The notes under the pieces: model-generated
The model's input: only the letters and a program-made list of their open reading frames with translations
Told to the model about the DNA's origin: nothing
Databases searched by the model: none
Shown here: positions 7,530-14,191 of the stretch, in pieces
Layout: the number at the start of each line of letters is the position of its first letter
How positions within the stretch are numbered: the stretch's first letter is position 1
NCBI GenBank assembly: GCA_964651325.1
Contig: CAZYXP010000036.1
Span: 1 to 23,705, forward strand
DNA length: 23,705 nt
Direction: 5' to 3'
From: JADFOB01 sp964651325
GTDB lineage: Bacteria > Planctomycetota > Phycisphaerae > UBA1845
Translations under genes and position numbers: made by a program

Positions 7530-7568
7530 TGCGTGTGAAATCCTGCCTGAGTTGCCCCACGTCATTAG

Positions 7569-7596
7569 GGTCCGCAGGCAAGCGCCTACGGCTCTG
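7569..7596. repeat. Dispersed repeat copy C, overlapping the 3' end of mnmA
   Basis: GGTCCGCAGGCAAGCGCC followed by TACGGCTCTG is shared in outline with 13251-13278 (GGTCCGCAGGCTCGCGCC...CGGCTC) and with copy A. The last codons and the TAG stop of mnmA (7586-7588) lie inside this unit, so the repeat provides the end of the gene. Confidence 0.6.
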
Positions 7597-8752
7597 AGTT
7601 GGCATGGACATGCACCGGGACGGCGCGCGCGCCAGGAGGGTTTGCCGACTGGACCGATGATATCCAGCCGCCGCCAATCACCGTCTCGCCATCATAAAAG
7701 ACCGTAGGCTGGCCCGGCGTGATGGCTCGCTGAGGCGTATCGAAAACGACCCGCACACGGTTGTCGCTGAGCGGATGGACCGTGGCCGGCGCGGCCCGAT
7801 GCAGATAACGAATCTGTACCTCGGCCCGAAACGGCCCCTCTCGATCAAGAAGATAGGACGTTCGATCCGCCACCAGGGCATCGCCGAGCAGGTCGGAGTT
7901 GTTGCCCATCGTTACGGTGTTGGCGTCGGGATCGAGCGACGAAACGTAAATCGGCGTGGTGGCCGCGATTCCTAAGCCGCGTCGCTGTCCGATCGTGTAG
8001 TGACCGATGCCCCGATGCTCGCCGATCACGCGACCGGCCGTATCGACAACCTTACCCGGACGGAACGCGTCCGGACGACGCTGCTCGACCACCCGGGCAT
8101 AGTCGCGGTTGGGTGCGAAGCAAATCTCAACGGAATCGGGCTTGTCTCGATTGGGAAGATCGTACTTGGCGGCAAGTTCTCGGACGTGCGATTTCTCCAT
8201 ATCGCCAATGGGAAACAACAGCCGACCGAGCAGGCTCGCGTCGAGCCCGAACAGGACGTAGGACTGATCCTTCTTCCGGTCGATGGCGCGCCTCAGCGTC
8301 GGCCGACCGTTGCAATCACCGATTCGCGCGTAATGTCCTGTGGCGATGTACTTTGCGCCGATCGCGTCGGCATATTCTACGATTTTGCCAAACTTGAAGC
8401 GGTCGTTGCATACGACACAGGGGTTGGGCGTTCGACCTTTTGCGTATTCGTCCGAAAAGTAATCGATAAGAGAATCGAAGTCCGCGGCAAAGTTCAAAGC
8501 ATAAAACGGGACATCCAGCTTGCCCGCCACGAATCGAGCATCCGCGGCGTCCGAGGCGCTACAGCATCCCTGGCGTGCCCGTTTTGGGGCCTCATCCGCC
8601 CCGGGCGGCGCGGCCTCCGGCGCTGGCGTGACTCCGGTGCGCATGAACAGCCCGATCACCTCGTAACCCTGCTCAACGAGCAGACACGCGGCGACGCTGG
8701 AATCCACACCGCCGCTCATGGCGACAACGACCTTTTCCGGCGACTTTGCCAT
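7586..8752 (-). CDS. mnmA: tRNA-specific 2-thiouridylase MnmA
   Basis: The enzyme thiolates U34 of the Glu, Gln and Lys tRNAs, taking sulfur from a persulfide relay after ATP activation of the tRNA. The 388-residue protein shows the PP-loop AMSGGVDSSVA (11-21). The nucleophilic cysteine is in TPNPCVVCN (Cys112) and its partner in EICFAPNRDY (Cys211); the other expected blocks are ATGHYARI and GQRRGLGIA. The C-terminal beta-barrel follows to the end. Residues about 41-62 form a Pro/Ala-rich insertion before GCCSASD, slightly longer than I expect for the family. The ATG at 8752 has almost no leader: the -10 box ends six bases upstream, so the mRNA may be leaderless. The last residues (HANSEP) and the stop codon fall in a dispersed repeat. 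It is divergent from mutS. Confidence 0.97.
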   Translation of the reverse strand: MAKSPEKVVVAMSGGVDSSVAACLLVEQGYEVIGLFMRTGVTPAPEAAPPGADEAPKRARQGCCSASDAADARFVAGKLDVPFYALNFAADFDSLIDYFSDEYAKGRTPNPCVVCNDRFKFGKIVEYADAIGAKYIATGHYARIGDCNGRPTLRRAIDRKKDQSYVLFGLDASLLGRLLFPIGDMEKSHVRELAAKYDLPNRDKPDSVEICFAPNRDYARVVEQRRPDAFRPGKVVDTAGRVIGEHRGIGHYTIGQRRGLGIAATTPIYVSSLDPDANTVTMGNNSDLLGDALVADRTSYLLDREGPFRAEVQIRYLHRAAPATVHPLSDNRVRVVFDTPQRAITPGQPTVFYDGETVIGGGWISSVQSANPPGARAVPVHVHANSEP

Positions 8753-8758
8753 AAGTCC

Positions 8759-8787
8759 ATTGTAACGAAGCGGCGCCTCCTGGCCAA
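8759..8787 (-). promoter_or_regulatory. Promoter for mnmA, predicted to give a leaderless mRNA
   Basis: TTGGCC (8782-8787) and TACAAT (8759-8764, five of six) are separated by exactly 17 bases on the minus strand. Only six bases (GGACTT) lie between the -10 box and the ATG. A normal start point would fall on or next to the A of the start codon. Confidence 0.6.
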
Positions 8788-8811
8788 CCGCGATGGGTCC
8801 GAGAACGACCG

Positions 8812-8840
8812 TTGGCCGGTCGGGACGGGCAAGCTATATT
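8812..8840 (+). promoter_or_regulatory. Promoter for mutS
   Basis: TTGGCC (8812-8817) and TATATT (8835-8840) are separated by exactly 17 bases. A start point near 8847 gives a leader of about 44 bases before the TTG at 8891. The -35 hexamer is identical to that of the divergent mnmA promoter, and together they form an inverted repeat GGCCAAC/GTTGGCC. Confidence 0.6.
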
Positions 8841-8879
8841 GTCTTGCTGACGGGCTTATCAACCAGAAACGAAACGGCC

Positions 8880-8884
8880 GAGGA
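8880..8884 (+). promoter_or_regulatory. Ribosome-binding site deciding the mutS start
   Basis: GAGGA lies six bases before the TTG at 8891. No other candidate start between the predicted promoter and the conserved MutS N-terminus has a comparable site. Confidence 0.6.
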
Positions 8885-8890
8885 ATCGCG

Positions 8891-11572
8891 TTGGCAGAAC
8901 CCATAGCCTCAATCGGTGAGTCAGCGGAAACCGAATCCTCGTCCGCCCCAAGTTCGCGGGCGGCGCCGCATACGCCTGCGATGCGCCAATACATCGAGCA
9001 GAAGACCCGCGTCGGCGATGCGATTCTCCTTTTCCGGATGGGCGATTTCTACGAAACGTTCTACGAGGATGCGGAGCTGTGCGCACGCGTGCTCGGGATC
9101 ACCCTGACCGCCCGGAGCAAAGGAAGTCATCCGATTCCGCTGGCGGGAATTCCGTTTCATGCGCTCGACGGCTACCTCAAGAAGCTCGTCGATGCCGGCT
9201 ACAAGGTGGCGATTTCAGAGCAACTTGAAGATCCTAAGCTCGCCAAAGGGGTGGTCAAACGCGACGTAGTGCGCATCGTCACGGCCGGAACGCTCACCGA
9301 CGCATCGCTGCTCGACGACGGCGATGACAACATCCTGGCCTCTATCGTTATCGATGGCGACCAGGCAGGCTTGGCCATCGTGGAATTGGTTAGCGGGCTG
9401 TTTGAGGTGGTCGATCTGGCGGCCGGGTCTCTGCTTGACGAACTGGTGCGGGCCAAGCCGGCGGAAATCTTGATCGATGATCGACGATCGGGTCCGGGCG
9501 AAGCTACAGCGCGGGAACTTGAGCAAATCTGCGCCACGTCGATGACTCGTCGGCCCGCGCACGAGTACACTTCCTATCAGGCGGAACAAACGCTGCTCGG
9601 CCACTTCGACGTATCCACGCTCGCGGGCTTTGGATTCGACGCCATGAACCCGTCCCTTCGCGCGGCCGGGGCCCTGATCGGCTATCTGAACGAAACACAA
9701 AAAACCTCATTGGCCCACCTCGGATCGATCAGGCGGCGCGGCGGCGATGATTTTCTTCTCATCGACCACAGCACGTGGCGATCTTTGGAAATCGAGCAAA
9801 CGCTGCGCGCCGGCTCGCGCGAGGGCACGCTTTTCTGGGCGATTGATCGCACGGTGCACCCGATTGGCAGACGCCGGCTACGCACGTGGCTGCGCCGCCC
9901 GTTGATCGACCGATCCCGAATCAACGCGCGGCAAGACGCTGTCGGCTATTTCCTCGACGATGCGGCGGTGCGCGATGAGGCACGTCGGCGCCTACGGGGC
10001 ATGGCCGACATCGAAAGAATCGCGGGGCGGATCGCGCTTCGGCGCAGCGGGCCAAGAGACCTGCGCGCCTTAGGTGACGCCATCGCCGCCCTTCCCGAGT
10101 TGGTCGACCTACTCCGCAAGTCCCACGTTGGCCTGCTCGATGAGCTGGCCACGCACATCGAAGGCCTTGACGCCCTCGGTGAGTTGCTGCGCCGAGCGAT
10201 GAACCCAGAGGCCCCTCCACACACGCGTGACGGCGGCTACATCGCCGATGGGTTCGACGCCCGGCTCGATGAGCTGCGCGGGCTCAAGGCCAACGCCCTC
10301 GAGTGGCTCAGCGCTTACCAGATTCGCGAGATCGATCGGACCGGAATCGCGAACCTGAAGGTGGGGTACAACCGGGTGTTCGGCTATTACCTAGAGGTTT
10401 CGCAGGCGAGCAAGTCCAAGGTACCGCCCGACTTCGTACGGCGCCAGACGCTCAAGAACGCCGAACGCTACATCACCGAGGAACTCAAACAGCACGAAAC
10501 CAAGGTGCTCTCCGCGGAAGACAAGGCCAAGAATCTGGAGGCGACCCTACTCGAAGGCATCTTGGACAAGGCGATAGAACGCGTGCCCGATCTGCTCGCT
10601 GCCGCGGACGGTCTTGGCCGGGTGGACTGCCTGGCCGGATTCGCGGATCTCGCCGCTGAGCGGCGTTATGCGCGGCCTACATTCGTCGATGAAATCAGCC
10701 TTCAAATCCACGATGGCCGGCATCCTGTTCTCGATCAATCGCTCCAAGACACGTTTGTCCCCAATGACACGAGTATGGCTGCCAACCACGAACGCCTGTT
10801 CGTCATAACCGGCCCCAACATGGCCGGAAAAAGCACCTATATCAGGCAGGTGGCGCTGCTGGCGATCATGGCGCAGGTGGGTTGCTTCGTCCCTGCAAAG
10901 CGCATGTCGCTGTCTGTGGTGGATCGGATGTATGCTCGGATCGGGGCGTCCGATGAAATCATGCGGGGGCAATCCACCTTTATGGTCGAGATGATCGAAG
11001 CCGCGAGAATCCTGCACGGCGCGACGAGCAGATCGCTGGTCGTGCTTGATGAAATCGGCCGGGGCACGTCTACCTTTGACGGCCTGTCCCTGGCCTGGGC
11101 GATTGCGGAGCATCTGGCCGCGAAAATCAAATGCCGGTGCCTGGTTGCAACCCATTACCACGAAATGACCGAGCTGGCGGAACTGTTTCGCGAAGTGCGC
11201 AACTTCAACGTGGCCGTCCGCGAGGTAGACGCTGAGGCAAACGATGAGGAGCGGATCGTTTTTCTTCATCGCATCGTAGAGGGGTCGGCCGACAAGAGTT
11301 ACGGTATTCACGTCGCCCGTTTGGCCGGATTGCCAAAACCGGTGATCGCCCGAAGCCGCGAGGTCCTTCGCGAGCTCGAGCAGGGCTTCGCCCGCGAGGC
11401 CAAGAGCCGGAGCCTTTCGAAACACAAGAGCCGCAACGACGCGCAGTTGCCGCTTTTTTCCCCATCGGATGATGAACTGCTCCAGGCCTTGCATTCGGTG
11501 GAACCGGACCAAATCACGCCGATCGCGGCCCTGAAACTCCTGGCGGATTGGAAGAAGCGGTTTGACTCGTGA
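8891..11572 (+). CDS. mutS: DNA mismatch repair protein MutS
   Basis: MutS recognises mismatches and small loops and recruits MutL in an ATP-dependent way. The predicted product is 893 residues, within the usual range. A short Ser/Ala-rich leader (1-28) precedes the mismatch-binding domain, where GDFYETF holds the Phe-x-Glu wedge (Phe53, Glu55). Connector, lever and clamp domains follow. The ATPase domain carries the Walker A GPNMAGKST (about 641-649), the Walker B with Asp720-Glu721 in VLDEIGRGTSTFDG, and the His in ATHYHEMTEL. The frame stays open for 890 bases upstream, across the antisense of mnmA, but this is not coding: a promoter and a ribosome-binding site point to the TTG at 8891. 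The stop codon overlaps the GTG of the next gene by 4 bases, so the two are probably co-translated. Confidence 0.97.
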   Translation: MAEPIASIGESAETESSSAPSSRAAPHTPAMRQYIEQKTRVGDAILLFRMGDFYETFYEDAELCARVLGITLTARSKGSHPIPLAGIPFHALDGYLKKLVDAGYKVAISEQLEDPKLAKGVVKRDVVRIVTAGTLTDASLLDDGDDNILASIVIDGDQAGLAIVELVSGLFEVVDLAAGSLLDELVRAKPAEILIDDRRSGPGEATARELEQICATSMTRRPAHEYTSYQAEQTLLGHFDVSTLAGFGFDAMNPSLRAAGALIGYLNETQKTSLAHLGSIRRRGGDDFLLIDHSTWRSLEIEQTLRAGSREGTLFWAIDRTVHPIGRRRLRTWLRRPLIDRSRINARQDAVGYFLDDAAVRDEARRRLRGMADIERIAGRIALRRSGPRDLRALGDAIAALPELVDLLRKSHVGLLDELATHIEGLDALGELLRRAMNPEAPPHTRDGGYIADGFDARLDELRGLKANALEWLSAYQIREIDRTGIANLKVGYNRVFGYYLEVSQASKSKVPPDFVRRQTLKNAERYITEELKQHETKVLSAEDKAKNLEATLLEGILDKAIERVPDLLAAADGLGRVDCLAGFADLAAERRYARPTFVDEISLQIHDGRHPVLDQSLQDTFVPNDTSMAANHERLFVITGPNMAGKSTYIRQVALLAIMAQVGCFVPAKRMSLSVVDRMYARIGASDEIMRGQSTFMVEMIEAARILHGATSRSLVVLDEIGRGTSTFDGLSLAWAIAEHLAAKIKCRCLVATHYHEMTELAELFREVRNFNVAVREVDAEANDEERIVFLHRIVEGSADKSYGIHVARLAGLPKPVIARSREVLRELEQGFAREAKSRSLSKHKSRNDAQLPLFSPSDDELLQALHSVEPDQITPIAALKLLADWKKRFDS

Positions 11573-12633
11573 GCAAAACCGTATCGCCAAAGCCGGTGGA
11601 GCGCTCGAGCAGAAGGACCAAGCGGGTGCAGCGCAGCCGCCGCGGCTCGACCCATCGCCCCATTCAGGGCGTGCCCTTGGTCGCCGCCTACGGTTACGTG
11701 GCGCTTGCGATCTTTGGCAACGACGACGCGGCCGTGTCCAGCACGCTCGATCTGGTCTTCTGGTACGGCGCCTTCTTGTCGCGGACGTTTGCATTTCACG
11801 CGGGAATCGGGTTTGCGATCCTTGCGCTAATCACCGTTTTGTTTGGGCGATACAAGACGGCAGCCGCCCTGCTGCCCGCGCTGGCCTTCTTGTTTTGGCC
11901 CGTGTTGCACAGTTGGATGCCGCGCCATGCTGCGCCGGACGCCTCCAACTCGTTTCGGGTGATGACAACCAATCTGTTTTTCCAGGCGGACTCCATAGAT
12001 GCACTGCTGGTGGAGATAGACCAAGCCGACCCCGACGTGCTGGTCATGCAGGAATACACGTGGCGATGGCACGAAGGCTTGCTGCGCACGATTGGCGACC
12101 GCTTTCCCCACCGTGTGCTCGACGTCCGAGACGACGCGTTCGGAGCCGCGATCTATTCCAAATTCCCCATCATCCAGCCTGCTCAGGCTGACTTCGGTGC
12201 TGGGCTCGGCAAGCTGGCGGCACCGAGAGCCGTGCTCGATGTCGACGGGCGCGAGGTGGCGGTTTACGGCATCCACCTGTTTCCGCCCTTTACGAGCCGG
12301 GTGGCGTTTATGAAGCGGCAACTCGAAGCGCTGTTGAGTGCGCTACGGGAAGAGAAGCGCCCGGTGATCGTCGCGGGGGATTTCAATTTTACCGCCCGTT
12401 CCCGGATGCACGCTCGGATTTGCGAGCTCGGTCTTGCCGATGCCCACGATGCCGCAGGGCACGGGCGCGGCGCCACTTGGCCGAACCTCGGGCCGCTTTC
12501 TGTCTTCCCAAAGATTCGGATCGATCACGTGTTTACCAGTCGCGGGCTTTCGGCGATTCGCTGCGTCGCGGGCACAGGCCAAGGCTCGGACCATAGACCG
12601 GTCATCGTGGACGTTGGGGTCGATCTCGACTGA
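11569..12633 (+). CDS. Membrane-anchored endonuclease/exonuclease/phosphatase-family protein
   Basis: The 354-residue protein begins with a very basic tail (1-31), then three hydrophobic segments (about 34-50, 59-93 and 97-113), and then a complete EEP hydrolase domain. Visible motifs are FRVMTTNLFF, the metal ligand Glu162 in VMQEYTW, His236 in YGIHLFPP, Asp271/Asn273 in AGDFNFT, Asp319-His320 in RIDHVFTS and Asp341-His342 in GSDHRPV. The catalytic set therefore looks intact. The substrate cannot be read: EEP enzymes cut nucleic acids, phosphodiesters or phospholipids, and the anchored form with the domain probably outside the membrane resembles the YafD-like and VanX-like-annotated bacterial group. 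It starts with GTG overlapping the mutS stop by 4 bases, which suggests coupled translation but not necessarily a role in repair. Confidence 0.88.
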   Translation: MSKTVSPKPVERSSRRTKRVQRSRRGSTHRPIQGVPLVAAYGYVALAIFGNDDAAVSSTLDLVFWYGAFLSRTFAFHAGIGFAILALITVLFGRYKTAAALLPALAFLFWPVLHSWMPRHAAPDASNSFRVMTTNLFFQADSIDALLVEIDQADPDVLVMQEYTWRWHEGLLRTIGDRFPHRVLDVRDDAFGAAIYSKFPIIQPAQADFGAGLGKLAAPRAVLDVDGREVAVYGIHLFPPFTSRVAFMKRQLEALLSALREEKRPVIVAGDFNFTARSRMHARICELGLADAHDAAGHGRGATWPNLGPLSVFPKIRIDHVFTSRGLSAIRCVAGTGQGSDHRPVIVDVGVDLD

Positions 12634-12663
12634 GGGGGGATCTCCGTGCTGGGATGGGGCAAA

Positions 12664-12683
12664 CACAGCGGAGGCCCGCTGTG
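12664..12683. terminator. Perfect hairpin between converging genes
   Basis: CACAGCGG-aggc-CCGCTGTG is an exact 8-bp stem with a 4-base loop. It lies 30 bases after the stop of the EEP gene and 19 bases beyond the stop of the receiver gene on the other strand. It could end transcripts from both sides. No T-run follows on either strand, so it may instead be another dispersed palindrome. Confidence 0.45.
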
Positions 12684-12702
12684 CTACATCGGTTCTCGAT
12701 GT

Positions 12703-13113
12703 TTACACAGTTCGAGCGCGTGACGCCAGAAGGTTTTTCACCAACTCAACCATGGCTTTGCGATCGATGGGTTTGGATATGTAATCATCCGTGCCGCACT
12801 CGGCCGCGCGTTCGATGTCCCCGGTTTCGTTCAGCGCTGTGACCATTACGATGGCAATGTCGCGAGTCTGCGGATCGGCTTTGAGCTTCTTGCACACTTC
12901 AAACCCGCTCATTTTTGGCATCATGATATCCAGCAGGATCAAGTCCACAGAATGCGCGGCCACCTGGGCCATCGCTTCGACGCCATTGGTGGCCGTGATC
13001 ACGCGCGCCTCCGGAACGTTCTCCATGTAGACTTCCAACAATTCGAGATTCTGGGCGTTGTCGTCAACCACCAAGACGGTGTACTTGGCTTGGTTGTGTG
13101 AGGGCTCAGTCAT
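12703..13113 (-). CDS. Stand-alone DivK/CheY-like response regulator
   Basis: This 136-residue protein is a single receiver domain. It shows the acidic pair Asp17-Asp18 (VLVVDDNAQN), the phospho-acceptor Asp62 in LILLDIMMPKMSGFEVC, the switch Thr92 in VMVTALNE and Lys114 in YISKPIDR. The sequence style (DDNAQNLELLEVYM, MMPKMSGFEVCKKLK) is that of DivK/PleD-type receivers that act on other signalling proteins rather than on DNA. GGAGG lies five bases before the ATG at 13113. No kinase or output gene is adjacent. The nearest neighbours are the EEP gene, which converges on it, and the divergent GbsR-like gene, so its circuit cannot be deduced from position. Confidence 0.92.
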   Translation of the reverse strand: MTEPSHNQAKYTVLVVDDNAQNLELLEVYMENVPEARVITATNGVEAMAQVAAHSVDLILLDIMMPKMSGFEVCKKLKADPQTRDIAIVMVTALNETGDIERAAECGTDDYISKPIDRKAMVELVKNLLASRARTV

Positions 13114-13155
13114 AGGTGCCTCCGTGCCGCGTGGGCCAATGAATTCCTTTGCAAC

Positions 13156-13161
13156 ATCATA
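13156..13161 (-). promoter_or_regulatory. Candidate -10 element for the DivK-like gene
   Basis: TATGAT (five of six) lies 43 bases before the start codon. The sequence about 17 bases upstream (GTGGTC) is a poor -35 match. The call is tentative. Confidence 0.3.
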
Positions 13162-13200
13162 CCCGAGCCCACGAGCGCGACCACCCTACGCTTTTCAGAC

Positions 13201-13226
13201 CACCTGGCGCAAGCCTGGTGACCTCC
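13201..13226. repeat. Dispersed repeat, CTGGCGCAAGCCTGGTGAC type, copy D
   Basis: This is the second copy of the unit at 7507-7529, with two differences over the 19-base core. It reads CACCTGGCGCAAGCCTGGTG, which is nearly palindromic at its ends (CACC/GGTG). Confidence 0.6.
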
Positions 13227-13250
13227 GCTGCCGGATGATTCACGGGCACA

Positions 13251-13278
13251 GGGTCCGCAGGCTCGCGCCAGCGGCTCG
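13251..13278. repeat. Dispersed repeat, GGTCCGCAGGC...CGGCTC type, copy E
   Basis: GGTCCGCAGGCTCGCGCC then AGCGGCTCG corresponds to the unit at 7569-7596. Copies D and E follow each other here as copies B and C do near mnmA, which suggests that a composite two-part element was copied. Confidence 0.55.
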
Positions 13279-13286
13279 ATATCAAA

Positions 13287-13320
13287 GCACCAGGCCCAAG
13301 CCTGCCGACATCCGCCACCG
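13287..13320. repeat. Diverged repeat copy F
   Basis: CACCAGGCCCAAGCCTGCCGACATCC resembles copies B and D (CTGGCACGAGCCTGGTGACATCC) in the word AAGCCTG..GACATCC. It is a likely third, more diverged member next to copy E. Confidence 0.4.
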
Positions 13321-13451
13321 GAATGGTCCGCTGGCTCACCTCAGCGACTTTGAACCGGCGTACCTGGGCCAAATCGTGCCGCGGAACCGGACGCCGCCAA
13401 TCCACGAAACCGTCTTGTACGGCCGGCCATTCTCATGGTAACGTGCGGCGG

Positions 13452-13469
13452 TTTCAAGTTTTCTTGAAA
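13452..13469. promoter_or_regulatory. Inverted repeat at the 5' end of the GbsR-like gene
   Basis: TTTCAAG-tttt-CTTGAAA has exact 7-bp arms. Its right arm overlaps the GAAAGGA ribosome-binding region of the gene starting at 13482. It could be an autoregulatory operator for the dimeric regulator or an RNA hairpin that masks the ribosome-binding site. Either role is inferred. Confidence 0.45.
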
Positions 13470-13481
13470 GGATTGATTGCC

Positions 13482-14033
13482 GTGAAAGTCGTCGAGGAAG
13501 ATCCGCGAGCGCTGTTTGTAAGGCGATGGGGTGAGATGGCAGCAAGCTGGGGCGTTGGGCGGACCTTGGCGGAAATCCACGCGCTCTTGTATCTAGCGCA
13601 GCAACCGCTCTGCACCGACGATGTGATCGACCAATTATCGGTCTCAAGAGGAAGCGCGAGCACGAATCTTCGAGAGCTGGTCAACTGGGGGCTAATCCAC
13701 CGTGTCCACCAACGAGGCGACCGGAAGGAATACTTCGTCGCGGAAACAGCGGTGTGGTCGATGTTTGAAACCATCACCCGGGAGCGCCGGCGCCGCGAGG
13801 TGGAGCCGATCGTCGAGACCATTCAACGTTGCCTCGCCATTCTCAATGAGCGGCCTGAAGCCGAGGGCATGCATGACAAGCAAGATGCGGAGAATTGCAG
13901 GGCCCGCCTGGCGGACATGCTCGAGTTTTTCATGCTGATGAATGGTGCCTTCAACATGTTGATCGGCGCCGGACCAGACGGCCTGCGGCAAATGGTTCCT
14001 CCCGGTGCCGGTGCTCCAGGCATGCCTCGATAG
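13482..14033 (+). CDS. GbsR/MarR-type transcriptional regulator
   Basis: The 183-residue protein has a winged helix-turn-helix at about residues 28-88. It shows GRTLAEIHALLYLAQQPLCTDDVIDQL typical of GbsR-like proteins, a recognition helix SRGSASTNLRELVNWGLI, and a wing with basic GDRKEYF. A helical dimerisation part follows to about 160, then a Gly/Pro-rich tail. I chose the GTG at 13482, which has GAAAGGA ten bases upstream; the frame stays open to 13323 but the added residues look non-coding. Members of this family repress osmoprotectant uptake in Bacillus, and many others have unknown targets. The next gene in the same direction is a small membrane protein 158 bases on. The inverted repeat at 13452-13469 is a plausible own operator. 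The effector is unknown. Confidence 0.85.
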   Translation: MKVVEEDPRALFVRRWGEMAASWGVGRTLAEIHALLYLAQQPLCTDDVIDQLSVSRGSASTNLRELVNWGLIHRVHQRGDRKEYFVAETAVWSMFETITRERRRREVEPIVETIQRCLAILNERPEAEGMHDKQDAENCRARLADMLEFFMLMNGAFNMLIGAGPDGLRQMVPPGAGAPGMPR

Positions 14034-14129
14034 TCCCTACGCGGAATCCGGTCGAGCTTCACCGCGAGATTCCCTCCGAAATATTCACCCTGTTACGTCG
14101 AATACTGAGATACGGAACACTTGTACGAG

Positions 14130-14153
14130 CCCTGCCACTAAGAAAAGGCAGGG
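14130..14153 (+). terminator. Hairpin downstream of the GbsR-like gene, no T-run
   Basis: CCCTGCC and GGCAGGG pair exactly around a 10-base loop (ACTAAGAAAA). It lies between the regulator stop (14033) and the next start (14192). Without a T-run it may be an attenuator or a weak terminator. Confidence 0.3.
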
Positions 14154-14191
14154 CGTGAATCTCTGGCAATCGGAAGTAAAGGGCGTTGGCA

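Larger units (their letters stand above)
13114..13481. other. Divergent intergenic region, 368 bases, with repeats and an inverted repeat
   Basis: No gene is supported here. The region contains a -10-like TATGAT for the left gene (13156-13161), three repeat units (13201-13226, 13251-13278, 13287-13320) and the inverted repeat 13452-13469 next to the right gene. An in-frame upward extension of the GbsR-like frame to 13323 runs through repeat-like sequence and is not convincing as coding. Confidence 0.55.

Noticed and set aside
7472..7596. A CRISPR array
   Set aside because: The repeats are few, imperfect, unevenly spaced and of two different types, and no cas gene is present.
8000..8890. An N-terminal extension of MutS by about 297 residues in an uninterrupted frame
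   Set aside because: The stretch is the antisense of mnmA plus the divergent promoter region, has no MutS or other domain features, and a promoter and ribosome-binding site support the TTG at 8891.
10547..11794. A 415-residue minus-strand frame opposite mutS
   Set aside because: It lies wholly over the conserved MutS ATPase domain and the start of the coupled EEP gene, both strongly supported on the plus strand.
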